Source of the DNA: Solobacterium sp.
GTDB lineage: Bacteria > Bacillota_I > Bacilli_A > Erysipelotrichales > Erysipelotrichaceae
Length of the DNA: 40,181 bases
NCBI GenBank assembly: GCA_024698805.1
Contig: JAILQT010000097.1
Location: 1 to 40,181 of the forward strand
Direction of reading: 5' to 3'
The position numbers and the translations under genes were made by a program. The notes below the pieces were generated by a model, which made no database searches, had not been told where the DNA came from, and saw only the letters and a list, made by a program, of their open reading frames with translations. Below are positions 21,258-29,591 of this stretch, in pieces. Numbering within the stretch: position 1 is the first letter of the stretch; the number at the start of each line of letters is the position of its first letter.

Positions 21258-22036
21258 TAACGTTTCTCCCTCTCATTCTGAATGATCACTTCCCTGACGA
21301 GCTGTGCATAAGCTTTGGCTCCTTCGGAACGCGTATCATATTCAAATATGGACTCTTCACGCGAAGGCGCCTCGGAAAGCCTGACATTTCTCGGGATATA
21401 ACATTTGTATACCTTTTCCTTGAAATACTTTCTGACTTCCTGCTGTACTTCAACGGACAGCTTCGTACGGCCGTCAAACATCGTAAGCAGCACGCCTTCA
21501 ATGGAAAGCCTCGGGTTCCAGAGTCTCTGTACGAGACGGATCGTGCTGAGCAGCTGCGTCAGACCTTCCAGCGCGAAGTATTCGCACTGGACAGGGATCA
21601 TGATCGAATCGGCTGCCGTAAGCGCGTTCGTATTCAGAAGTCCGAGCGCCGGCGGACAGTCGATGATGATGTAATCATACTCGTCCCTGACCTGGTCAAG
21701 TTTCCTCTTCAGAAGCTGTTCCCTGCCGACTTCATAGGAAGCCATGTCTACGTCCGCACCGGACAGGTCGATCGTCGAGGGAAGCACGTCCAGCGGGGGC
21801 ATCTGCAGGGTCACCTTCGCTTCATCAACAGACGTATCGCTCATGAGAACATCATAGACGCTTTTCGTAAACGTGACTTTGTTTGCGCCGATACCGTGCG
21901 TGGCGTTTCCCTGCGGATCAAAATCCACGAGCAGGACCTTTTTGCCTACATACGCAAGTCCCGCTGCCAGATTCATACTGGTAGTCGTTTTTCCTACCCC
22001 GCCTTTCTGATTGGCCACTGCCATGATCTTACCCAT
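21257..22036 (-). CDS. parA: Chromosome partitioning ATPase ParA (Soj)
   Basis: A 259-residue deviant-Walker ATPase: QKGGVGKTTTSMNLAAGLA near residue 10, VLLVDFDPQGNATHG, and IIIDCPPALGLL. It binds DNA non-specifically as an ATP dimer and moves or regulates ParB-parS complexes; Soj also acts on DnaA in Bacillus. AAGGAG precedes the ATG. It follows noc by 15 bases and is coupled to parB. Confidence 0.97.
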   Translation of the reverse strand: MGKIMAVANQKGGVGKTTTSMNLAAGLAYVGKKVLLVDFDPQGNATHGIGANKVTFTKSVYDVLMSDTSVDEAKVTLQMPPLDVLPSTIDLSGADVDMASYEVGREQLLKRKLDQVRDEYDYIIIDCPPALGLLNTNALTAADSIMIPVQCEYFALEGLTQLLSTIRLVQRLWNPRLSIEGVLLTMFDGRTKLSVEVQQEVRKYFKEKVYKCYIPRNVRLSEAPSREESIFEYDTRSEGAKAYAQLVREVIIQNEREKR

Positions 22037-22051
22037 ACTGTGTTCTCCTTA

Positions 22052-22852
22052 TTACTTAGGCAATATCACTGTCATTCTGACAGCATCATCTGCTTCATCC
22101 ATGGAAACAGATACCTTGATCCCCATCTTTTCGATCATCTTTACGCATTGGTTGACGGAGTTTATCGCGATCTGCTGGTTGCGGGTGAACCCCTTTGTCT
22201 TCTGTCTGCGTTTCCTTGGTTTTTTATTCAGCTTCTTTTCGATCAGATCTTCTGTCTCACGTACATTCAGATTCTTTTCCGTTACTGTATCGTAAAGATC
22301 TTTCATCTGTTCCGGCGGAACACCCAGCATCGCGCGGGCATGCCTTTCCGTGATCTTTCCGTCTACGACTGCATCCTGTATGTATTCAGGAAGGTTGAGC
22401 AGCCTGATCTTGTTGGCTACCGCGGACTGTGATTTGCCGATCTTTTTCGCGACCTGCTCCTGTGTAAGGGAAGACTGCCGCATGATCTGCAGATAGCTCC
22501 TGGCTTCCTCAACAGCGCTGAGATTGTCCCTCTGTACGTTCTCTACCAGGGCCAGCTGGGCTGCCTGGTCTTCGGACGGTGACATGATATAACACGGGAT
22601 CTCTTCATATCCCGCCTGTCTGCATGCACGAAACCGTCTTTCCCCGGCGATGATCTCATAATAATCATCGACCTTTCTGACGGTGATGGGCTGGATCAGA
22701 CCGTTTTCCCTGATCGACGCTGTCAGTTCATCCATCGTCTGCTCATCAAAGCGGAGCCTTGGCTGATATCTGGACGGCCTGATATTCGCGACAGGGATCG
22801 AGACCACCCTGCCGGCATCCTGTTTGTCAAATATATCAAATATGCTGCGCAT
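22052..22852 (-). CDS. noc: Nucleoid occlusion protein Noc
   Basis: The start at 22852 (MRSIFDIFDKQDAGRVVSIP) follows AAAGGAG, 11 bases after rsmG; this gives a 266-residue protein. The first ten residues form a short amphipathic helix, as in the membrane-targeting tip of Bacillus Noc. The CTP motif AGERRFRA and ENVQRDNLSAVEEA follow. The recognition region GKSQSAVANKIRLLNLP...TERHAR carries Gln, Lys, Asn and Arg at the four positions reported to convert parS to Noc-site specificity, unlike the ParB in this operon. It blocks division over the nucleoid. Candidate binding sites are at 13556-13569 and 9272-9285. Confidence 0.92.
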   Translation of the reverse strand: MRSIFDIFDKQDAGRVVSIPVANIRPSRYQPRLRFDEQTMDELTASIRENGLIQPITVRKVDDYYEIIAGERRFRACRQAGYEEIPCYIMSPSEDQAAQLALVENVQRDNLSAVEEARSYLQIMRQSSLTQEQVAKKIGKSQSAVANKIRLLNLPEYIQDAVVDGKITERHARAMLGVPPEQMKDLYDTVTEKNLNVRETEDLIEKKLNKKPRKRRQKTKGFTRNQQIAINSVNQCVKMIEKMGIKVSVSMDEADDAVRMTVILPK

Positions 22853-22863
22853 GATCGTCTCCT

Positions 22864-23562
22864 TTATAGGGGCTTCTTTTTGATCTGACCGTAGGCGCGC
22901 GGATACTTCTGCGGCGTATTCGCTGTCTTCCTGTAGAAGAGATTCTTCCTCTCTTCGCCGCACGGGAGCTTCACATCCTGCACCCGGATCAGTTCACAAT
23001 GCAGTATCTTCAGGGCATTTTGGGCCGCTTCGTGTTCAGAAAGCGCATTCATTCCCTTCATTGCCGCAAAAATACCGTCTTTTTTCAAAAGTGGTACACA
23101 CAATTCACTCAGTACGGAAAGATTGGCTACTGCCCTGGCGGTCACAGCGTCATATTCCTCCCTGTGTTCCCTGACATGATCCTCGCTTCTTTCGCTGACG
23201 GCACGGATGCCGCTGAGTCCAAGCTCATCGATCACAGCACGCAGAAAGGTGCATCTCTTCCCGGTCGGTTCGATCAGAGTGATATCGAGATCCTCTCTGA
23301 CGATCTTCCAGACGACACCGGGAAAACCGGCGCCGCTGCCTACATCTGCGATCTTCCCTCCGATCTCATATGCCGCAAGGGGAAGGATGCAGTCATAAAA
23401 ATGCTTTTCAATGACCGCTTCGGTCTCCGTGATCGCGGTCAGATTCATCTTCTCATTCCATTCCTGCAGCAGTTCACAGTATCTTTTCAGTTTATCGACC
23501 TGTTTCTCCTGCAGCAGGATGCCCTGCTGTGCACATAATTTCTGAAGCTCGTCAAATGTCAT
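22864..23562 (-). CDS. rsmG: 16S rRNA (guanine527-N7)-methyltransferase RsmG
   Basis: A 232-residue SAM-dependent methyltransferase. EWNEKMNLTAITETEAVIEKHFYDC and the SAM loop VGSGAGFPGVVWKI are typical of RsmG (GidB), as is VTARAVANLSVLSEL. It modifies 16S rRNA in the small subunit. GAGGA precedes the ATG. It lies between a ThyX-like gene and noc, without the usual direct contact with mnmG. Confidence 0.95.
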   Translation of the reverse strand: MTFDELQKLCAQQGILLQEKQVDKLKRYCELLQEWNEKMNLTAITETEAVIEKHFYDCILPLAAYEIGGKIADVGSGAGFPGVVWKIVREDLDITLIEPTGKRCTFLRAVIDELGLSGIRAVSERSEDHVREHREEYDAVTARAVANLSVLSELCVPLLKKDGIFAAMKGMNALSEHEAAQNALKILHCELIRVQDVKLPCGEERKNLFYRKTANTPQKYPRAYGQIKKKPL

Positions 23563-23591
23563 ATGTCCTCATCTTTCGGTCTTGTCCGCAC

Positions 23592-24221
23592 TTATTCCGC
23601 CCTTGTCAGGAACTCACTGTACGGAAGTGTTTCGATCCATTCGCAGAAGGTCCTCCATTCGGGAAGCCTGTGTGTCCTTCTCTGGTGATAGATCGTTTTC
23701 AGCTGTCTGTAATTCGTTGTCATCCTGGCTGTCAGGCGGAAACCTGCCGGATTGGAATAAAGGATCTCAAGATACTTGTTCTTCGCAACATCATTCAGCG
23801 TTGTGACATCCTTGCCTTCTGCCTTCAGATTCTTGATGTCTTCCTGCAGTTCGTTGTATTCCCTGGTCTTTTCCTTCATGATCTCGATGATCCTGGGATC
23901 CGTATATTCGATATAGGCTTTGTCCAGATCGAATTTCGTGATCCTGTGCATCGTTGACTGGGAACTGACAAAATCAAGGAAATGATACCGTTCCGCTTCC
24001 ACCCATGCCTTGTTCGTAAATGTCAGGTCAAACTGCACGATGATGCCGTTGAGGAAGTTGTCATGACCGCTTCCCTGCCTGGCTGTTGCGAGCTTGACTG
24101 TCCTTTCCGTTACTTCGCTGCTGACAGTTGTAAGATCGACTGCCATCGGGTATTTGGAACCTCTGACGGATTCCTCAAGTCCGTAAACATTAACGGAATT
24201 TACTACATCTTCTATTTTCAT
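23592..24221 (-). CDS. ThyX-like protein of unknown function
   Basis: A 209-residue soluble protein I cannot name from a described family. Its layout recalls flavin-dependent thymidylate synthase ThyX: a first segment with KLATARQGSGHDNFLNGIIV, a central W-x-E-x-x-RYHFLDFVSSQSTMHR where ThyX has its RHRxxSxNExSxR motif, a charged helical insert, and a C-terminal ARMTTNYRQLKTIYHQRRTH. The ThyX motif itself is not conserved, so thymidylate synthesis is unlikely or unproven. It overlaps the mnmG stop by four bases (ATGA) and is followed by rsmG after 29 bases, which suggests co-expression with RNA-modification genes. Confidence 0.55.
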   Translation of the reverse strand: MKIEDVVNSVNVYGLEESVRGSKYPMAVDLTTVSSEVTERTVKLATARQGSGHDNFLNGIIVQFDLTFTNKAWVEAERYHFLDFVSSQSTMHRITKFDLDKAYIEYTDPRIIEIMKEKTREYNELQEDIKNLKAEGKDVTTLNDVAKNKYLEILYSNPAGFRLTARMTTNYRQLKTIYHQRRTHRLPEWRTFCEWIETLPYSEFLTRAE

Positions 24222-26092
24222 GCCGTTTTTCCTTTCTGCTGCCTGATCGCGATGAGCAGGACAGCTATATCAGCCGGATTGACTCCGGATATCCTGGATG
24301 CCTGACCGATGGTCGCAGGCATGTATTTCTTCAGTTTCTGTCTGCCTTCAAGGGACAGATTGTCAACAGCGTCATAATCGAATCCCATGCCGAGCCTGAT
24401 ATCATCCATAGCCCTCATCTTTTTCGCTTCACGCTTTGCCTTGTTGATATAACCCTCGTATTTCACTTCGATATCCAGCTGTTCGCAGATCCTGGCATTG
24501 CTTTCCTCATTGAGGCACTGCAGCAGGCGGGCAGAGGATACTTTCGGTCTTTTCAGCAGTTCTTCGCCGTCGATACCCCTGTGTTCATCCGTTTCGTAGC
24601 CGATCTCAGCCAGATAGGTATGCAGGGGCTCTTCGTCCAGAAGGAAATTCGTGTTTTTCAGATGTGTGCGCAGCGAATCGACAGCATCTCTTTTCGCAAG
24701 ATATGCTTCATAGCGCGCATCGCTGATCAGTCCGGCTTCCCTGCCGTAGCCGATCAGTCTCTGCTCGGCATTGTCATGCCGGAGGAGGAGCCGGAATTCC
24801 GCTCTGGAAGTCAGCAGCCTGTAAGGTTCCAGCGTGCCTTTGCCGGTCAGGTCATCTGTCATGACGCCGATATATGCTTCGTCTCTGCCGAATACCAGCG
24901 GTTCTTTGCCGTCCAGTTTCCTGCATGCATTGATGCCTGCCATGATGCCCTGTCCCGCCGCCTCTTCATAACCGGAAGTGCCGTTGACCTGGCCTGCGGT
25001 AAACAGGTTCTCAATGTATTTGTTTTCATAGCTGGGCTTCATCTGCAGCGGGTCGACGGCGTCATATTCGATCGCATAGGCATATTTCTTAATGATGCAG
25101 TTCTCGAATCCCGGAAGGGTATGCACCATCCTCTCCTGCACATCACGGGGAAGCGATGTGGAGAATCCCTGCACATATGTCGTATCCATCGACAGGGACT
25201 CCGGCTCAAGGAACAGCAGATGCCTCGGCTTGTCGCTGAAGCGTACCAGCTTGTCTTCGATCGACGGGCAGTATCTGGGACCGACACCCTTTACCACGCC
25301 GGAGTACATGCTTGACTTCATCAGGTTGGCCAGGATGATCTCATGCGTCTCGGGTGTCGTATAGGTCAGATAACACGGTACCTGTTCACTGAACGGCCGG
25401 ATCGACTGCGTCGTTTCCGAAAAGCAGATGAACGCATCTGTGCCCGGTTCGTATTTTGTTTTTGAGAAATCGATCGATGAAGTCAGGATCCGCGGCGGCG
25501 TACCGGTCTTTAAGCGGAACGTCCTGAGACCTGCTTCCCGCAGCGAGGCGGAAAGATCTCCGGTTGTCTCTTCAAGATCGGGTCCTCCCGGCTTCACTTC
25601 ATCGGATATCATATTGACACCTGCCATATAGGTGCCGGCAGTCAGGATGACGATCCGTGCGGGTATGAAGGAACCGTCACGGAGCATCACGCCTGTTATT
25701 CTGTCTTTTTCAACGCATACCCGGACTGCCATTCCTTCAAAGACGGTCAGGTGCGCCTGATGCAGGCATACGTCCTGCATCATTTTCCCGTATGCGATCT
25801 TGTCTGACTGTACGCGCAGCGCCCGGACACCGGGACCTTTGGCACTGTTGAGCATTTTGAACTGCAGTGCAGTTCTGTCTGCCGTGACAGGCATCTGGCC
25901 GCCGAGGGCGTCGATCTCCCTGACGACGATGCCTTTTGCGGGTCCTCCGACAGACGGGTTGCAGGGCATTTTTCCGATATTGCGGATGCTGAGCGTCAGC
26001 AGCATCGTTTTTTTCTTCAGACGTGCGCACGCAAGGGCAGCTTCTATGCCTGCGTGCCCGCCTCCGATCACGATCACATCATAGTTTTCCAT
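24218..26092 (-). CDS. mnmG: tRNA uridine-5-carboxymethylaminomethyl modification enzyme MnmG (GidA)
   Basis: A protein of about 624 residues. The FAD site VIVIGGGHAGIEAALACARL opens it; PCNPSVGGPAKGIVVREIDALGG and the GTPPR and CNEES-type regions match MnmG. With MnmE it modifies the wobble uridine of several tRNAs. Two ATGs are adjacent (26095 and 26092); either is possible. The start lies within the 3' end of the upstream PUA/EVE-like gene, and there is little ribosome-binding sequence, so translation is probably coupled. mnmE is not in the window. Confidence 0.97.
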   Translation of the reverse strand: MENYDVIVIGGGHAGIEAALACARLKKKTMLLTLSIRNIGKMPCNPSVGGPAKGIVVREIDALGGQMPVTADRTALQFKMLNSAKGPGVRALRVQSDKIAYGKMMQDVCLHQAHLTVFEGMAVRVCVEKDRITGVMLRDGSFIPARIVILTAGTYMAGVNMISDEVKPGGPDLEETTGDLSASLREAGLRTFRLKTGTPPRILTSSIDFSKTKYEPGTDAFICFSETTQSIRPFSEQVPCYLTYTTPETHEIILANLMKSSMYSGVVKGVGPRYCPSIEDKLVRFSDKPRHLLFLEPESLSMDTTYVQGFSTSLPRDVQERMVHTLPGFENCIIKKYAYAIEYDAVDPLQMKPSYENKYIENLFTAGQVNGTSGYEEAAGQGIMAGINACRKLDGKEPLVFGRDEAYIGVMTDDLTGKGTLEPYRLLTSRAEFRLLLRHDNAEQRLIGYGREAGLISDARYEAYLAKRDAVDSLRTHLKNTNFLLDEEPLHTYLAEIGYETDEHRGIDGEELLKRPKVSSARLLQCLNEESNARICEQLDIEVKYEGYINKAKREAKKMRAMDDIRLGMGFDYDAVDNLSLEGRQKLKKYMPATIGQASRISGVNPADIAVLLIAIRQQKGKTA

Positions 26093-26984
26093 CATTTAAT
26101 ATATTCACCATGTCGGATACATCATCCGCGTTTTTCTCGGATATGATCTTTATTACGATCTTTCTCTGTATTCCCGCCTGCTGTGCAAGCACTCTGTACA
26201 AGAATGCTTTTCCCAGGGTCTCGCGTACGCGTTCCTTCCGGTTGTTGGCCTGTGATACGAAAGGAACAGCAATGTATAATACTTCGTCTGTAATATAAAT
26301 GAGGTCGCTTGAACTTCCCCGGATCATCTCCCAGTTATTGTCTGCCAGCATGCGTCTGGCGATCCTGGAACTTGCGATCCTTTCCCTTTCGGAACCGGCA
26401 TTCTTTCCGAGACTGTGCGAGATCATCGTCATCTGGTGGCGGATCTCATCCAGTTCGAATATCTCGTCCGGCGAAGAATCCTCATCTGCGCTCCACAGGT
26501 CGATCCCGTTCTTTTTCGCTTCCTTCAGGATCTTTACCGTGATGCCCGGGTCATTCTTGTCAATATAGCAGTAACTCTCCAGATTGGAGGGGATCTTCAG
26601 ACCTACGTCCTCCGGATATACCGGTGACAGGAAAAAGACGACATCGGTAAGGAACAGGCAGTTCATCCTGGCAGGGATCTCCCCCCTGGATGCGGTTTCT
26701 ATTGCGTCCTTGAGTTCAGCCGCGCTGTTGTAGCCGGTGGCTTCCTGATACTGGTTCCACATCTGGCTGACCGAAAGGTTTTTGGAAGTATCAAAATGTG
26801 CATAGCCGATCAGGCCTTTCCTGCGGCCCCTGTTCGGGCGCGCGAAAAAGAAGAGAAGATCTCCTTTTTTAAAATCCCTGAATCTGTTTTTCGCACTCAG
26901 ACGCCAGAAGACCATGCTGTGATTCCGGTTCAGGCGGTGGAACTCTAGCATTTTCTCGTCTGTGACATATGCAATAGAACTCAT
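26079..26984 (-). CDS. PUA/EVE-like domain protein of unknown function
   Basis: A 301-residue soluble protein. The first 155 residues look like a PUA/EVE-type fold: FKKGDLLFFFARPNRGRRKGLIGYAHF, then a tryptophan-containing helix, FLTDVVFFLSPVYPEDVG and a closing strand. Such domains bind modified bases in DNA or RNA. After an acidic linker, residues about 200-301 (RIARRMLADNNWEMIRGSSS, YITDEVLYIAVPF, then two helices around KIVIKIIS) resemble the order of elements in PD-(D/E)XK nucleases, but the E-x-K pair reads A-V-P. Both domain calls are inference. It starts 15 bases after fhs and its stop codon lies inside the mnmG start region. Confidence 0.5.
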   Translation of the reverse strand: MSSIAYVTDEKMLEFHRLNRNHSMVFWRLSAKNRFRDFKKGDLLFFFARPNRGRRKGLIGYAHFDTSKNLSVSQMWNQYQEATGYNSAAELKDAIETASRGEIPARMNCLFLTDVVFFLSPVYPEDVGLKIPSNLESYCYIDKNDPGITVKILKEAKKNGIDLWSADEDSSPDEIFELDEIRHQMTMISHSLGKNAGSERERIASSRIARRMLADNNWEMIRGSSSDLIYITDEVLYIAVPFVSQANNRKERVRETLGKAFLYRVLAQQAGIQRKIVIKIISEKNADDVSDMVNILNDGKL

Positions 26985-26999
26985 GAACTGTACCTGGTA

Positions 27000-28667
27000 T
27001 CAGAATAATCCGAAAGTATTCCCCTTATCATCAACTCCCATGTTCAATGCGGCCGGTACTTTGGGAAGTCCGGGCATCGTCAGGATATTACCTGTATATG
27101 CGACGACAAAACCTGCCCCGGCAGAAATGCTGATATCCCTGACATGTATGACAAAACTCTCCGGACGTCCCTTGATCTTGTCATCATCTGTAAGCGACAG
27201 CGGTGTCTTTGCCATGCATACAGGCAGACGGTTCCAACCGGCTTCGTTGAACTGTGCGATCTTTTCTTTGGTGATATCACTGAATTCAACACCTTCCGCA
27301 CCGTAGATCACCTTACTGATCGTTTCGATCTTTTCCTCGATCGGCTGCTCAAGACTGTAGACCGGTGTGAAATCATTGTCGTTCTCAACTGTTTCCGCGA
27401 CTTTTTCCGCAAGCTCCGTCATGCCTTTTCCGCCGCTTGCCCAGCCGTCTGCCATGGATACGGGATGACCGTTGTCTTCACACCATTTCAGCAGGGCTTC
27501 TGTTTCCGCAGGACTGTCCTTGGCAAATTTGTTGATCGCTACGACGTACGGGACCTTGAATGCTTTGACAGATTCGATATGCTTGGCAAGGTTTCCGGTG
27601 CCTTTCAGCAATGCATCGATGTTTTCTTTGTCCAGATCGGCCTGTTCAACGCCGCCGTGCATCTTCAGGGCGCGGACAGTCGCCACGATCACGACTGCAG
27701 AGGGTCTCAGACCGGCGATCCTGCATTTGATATCCAGGAATTTTTCAGCACCGAGATCCGCGCCGAAACCGGCTTCGGTCACAACATAATCCGACAGCTT
27801 AAGGGCCATCTTCGTTGCGATCACGGAATTGCAGCCGTGTGCGATGTTCGCAAACGGGCCGCCGTGGATCAGAACAGGCGTATGTTCCAGCGTCTGTACG
27901 AGATTCGGCTTCATTGCGTCTTTCATGACGACAGCTGCTGCGCCGTCTGCACCGATATCCTTAACAGTCACGGGTCTTCCGTCATATGTATATGCCAGGA
28001 CACATCTTCCGATCCTTTCTTCAAAGTCCTTCAGGTCTTTGGAAAGGCAGAGGATCGCCATGACTTCTGTCGCGACGGTGATAACAAATCCGTCTTTTCT
28101 TTCAACACCGTTCGTTCTCTTTTCCTGTGCGATCGTAATGCTTCTGAGCGTACGGTCGTTCATATCCAGGCATCTCTTCCAGACGACCTTTTCCGGATCG
28201 ATATTCAGGGGATTTCCCTGGTAGATCGAGTTGTCCAGAAGCGCAGCGATCAGGTTGTTGCATGAAGTGATCGCATGCATATCGCCGGTAAAATGCAGGT
28301 TGATGGATTCCATCGGGACTACCTGTGCGTAACCGCCGCCGGCAGCGCCGCCCTTAAGACCGAATACCGGGCCGAGGGAAGGTTCCCTGAGACATGCCAT
28401 TACGTTTTTACCGATCAGGCTGAGACCGTCCGCAAGTCCGATCGTTGTCGTAGACTTGCCTTCTCCTGCCTTTGTCGGATTGATCGCTGTAACAAGGATA
28501 AGTTTTCCGTCTTTCCTGTCCTGTATCTCATCCATGATGGAAAGATCGACCTTTGCCTTGTCTTTCCCATAAGGTTCGATATAAGCTTCATCGATGCCTG
28601 CTTTTTCTGCAATACGGTAGATATTTTCAAGTTTCGCAGCCTGCGCGATCTGCAGATCATTATTCAT
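27000..28667 (-). CDS. fhs: Formate-tetrahydrofolate ligase
   Basis: The start at 28667 (MNNDLQIAQAAKLENIYRIA) follows AGAGGA; an upstream extension reads into recR. The 555-residue protein has the ATP-binding NPTKAGEGKSTTTIGLADGL near residue 65 and the conserved EPSLGPVFGLKGGAAGGGYAQV. It makes 10-formyl-THF from formate and ATP, supplying purines and formyl-Met-tRNA, and is common in fermentative anaerobes. It follows recR by 13 bases, an unusual neighbour for the origin region. Confidence 0.97.
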   Translation of the reverse strand: MNNDLQIAQAAKLENIYRIAEKAGIDEAYIEPYGKDKAKVDLSIMDEIQDRKDGKLILVTAINPTKAGEGKSTTTIGLADGLSLIGKNVMACLREPSLGPVFGLKGGAAGGGYAQVVPMESINLHFTGDMHAITSCNNLIAALLDNSIYQGNPLNIDPEKVVWKRCLDMNDRTLRSITIAQEKRTNGVERKDGFVITVATEVMAILCLSKDLKDFEERIGRCVLAYTYDGRPVTVKDIGADGAAAVVMKDAMKPNLVQTLEHTPVLIHGGPFANIAHGCNSVIATKMALKLSDYVVTEAGFGADLGAEKFLDIKCRIAGLRPSAVVIVATVRALKMHGGVEQADLDKENIDALLKGTGNLAKHIESVKAFKVPYVVAINKFAKDSPAETEALLKWCEDNGHPVSMADGWASGGKGMTELAEKVAETVENDNDFTPVYSLEQPIEEKIETISKVIYGAEGVEFSDITKEKIAQFNEAGWNRLPVCMAKTPLSLTDDDKIKGRPESFVIHVRDISISAGAGFVVAYTGNILTMPGLPKVPAALNMGVDDKGNTFGLF

Positions 28668-28680
28668 AAGATTGTCCTCT

Positions 28681-29277
28681 CTATCCCATTCTTCTTCTGT
28701 CGGAAAGTGCATGAGCAAGTGTCATTTCGTCCGCATAGTCGAGCAGGCCGCCGGCAGGCAGGCCGTGCGCGATCCTGGTCACGAGGAGCTGCGGATAATG
28801 TGTCTTCAGCAGCTTGTCGAGATACATTGCGGTCGTTTCACCGTCCATTGTGGCGCTGGTCGCAAGGATGATCTCTTCCGCTTCCGCTGCCCTGTCAAGC
28901 AGCGTGTCGATATTGAGGTCATCCGGCATAATGCCCCTGCTGGCCGATACAAGTCCGTTCAGCACATGATAGACACCGCGATACTCATGTGTTTTTTCCA
29001 TTGCGGCAATATCCTTCGATGACTGGACGACAAATATCTGCTTATGGTTGCGGGACGTATCCCTGCAGATCCTGCATTCATCCTCATCGGACAGATTTCC
29101 GCATATACGGCAATGCTTCAGATTCTTTTTTATGCCGATCAGTGCTTCGGAAAACTCATGAATGCTTTCTTCACTCATATCCGCGGCTGCCAGCGCATAT
29201 CTTTCTGCTGTTTTTTCACCGACGCCGGGAAGTTTTCTGAAGTTCTCAATCAATTTAACCAGACTGTTCGGATACAT
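28681..29277 (-). CDS. recR: Recombination mediator RecR
   Basis: A 198-residue protein with the helix-hairpin-helix start LIENFRKLPGVGEKTAERYA, a four-cysteine zinc site (CRICGNLSDEDECRICRD) and a Toprim domain (IFVVQSSKDIAAMEKT). With RecF and RecO it loads RecA on gapped DNA; recF is also in this window. It lies three bases after ebfC in the widely conserved dnaX-ebfC-recR order. Confidence 0.97.
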   Translation of the reverse strand: MYPNSLVKLIENFRKLPGVGEKTAERYALAAADMSEESIHEFSEALIGIKKNLKHCRICGNLSDEDECRICRDTSRNHKQIFVVQSSKDIAAMEKTHEYRGVYHVLNGLVSASRGIMPDDLNIDTLLDRAAEAEEIILATSATMDGETTAMYLDKLLKTHYPQLLVTRIAHGLPAGGLLDYADEMTLAHALSDRRRMG

Positions 29278-29280
29278 GGA

Positions 29281-29589
29281 TCAGAATCCCGGAAGGCTGA
29301 TGCCCTGCGTAGCTGATCCGAGTTTTGCCTCTCTGTCTGCGGCAGCGTTTTCTGCAGCGTCGTTAAACGCGATCAGAAGCAGGTCCTGCAGCATCTCTTT
29401 ATCATTCATTTCAAATAATTCATCGGAAATAATGACTTCTTCAACCTCATAGTCACCGTTCATCCGGATCGTGACGCCTTCGCTTCCGCCGGCTTTTCCC
29501 AAATAGACAGTTGCCTTCAGTTCATCCTGCATTTTGCCGAGTTCCTGCTGCATTTTCTGTGCCTGTTCCATTAATTTGCTGATATCCAT
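29281..29589 (-). CDS. ebfC: Nucleoid-associated protein, YbaB/EbfC family
   Basis: A 102-residue protein starting MDISKLMEQAQKMQQELGKMQDELK, a helix followed by a small beta domain (GVTIRMNGDYEVEEVIISDE). Members bind DNA as dimers and accompany dnaX and recR. It starts two bases after the dnaX stop codon. Confidence 0.94.
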   Translation of the reverse strand: MDISKLMEQAQKMQQELGKMQDELKATVYLGKAGGSEGVTIRMNGDYEVEEVIISDELFEMNDKEMLQDLLLIAFNDAAENAAADREAKLGSATQGISLPGF

Positions 29590-29591
29590 TT

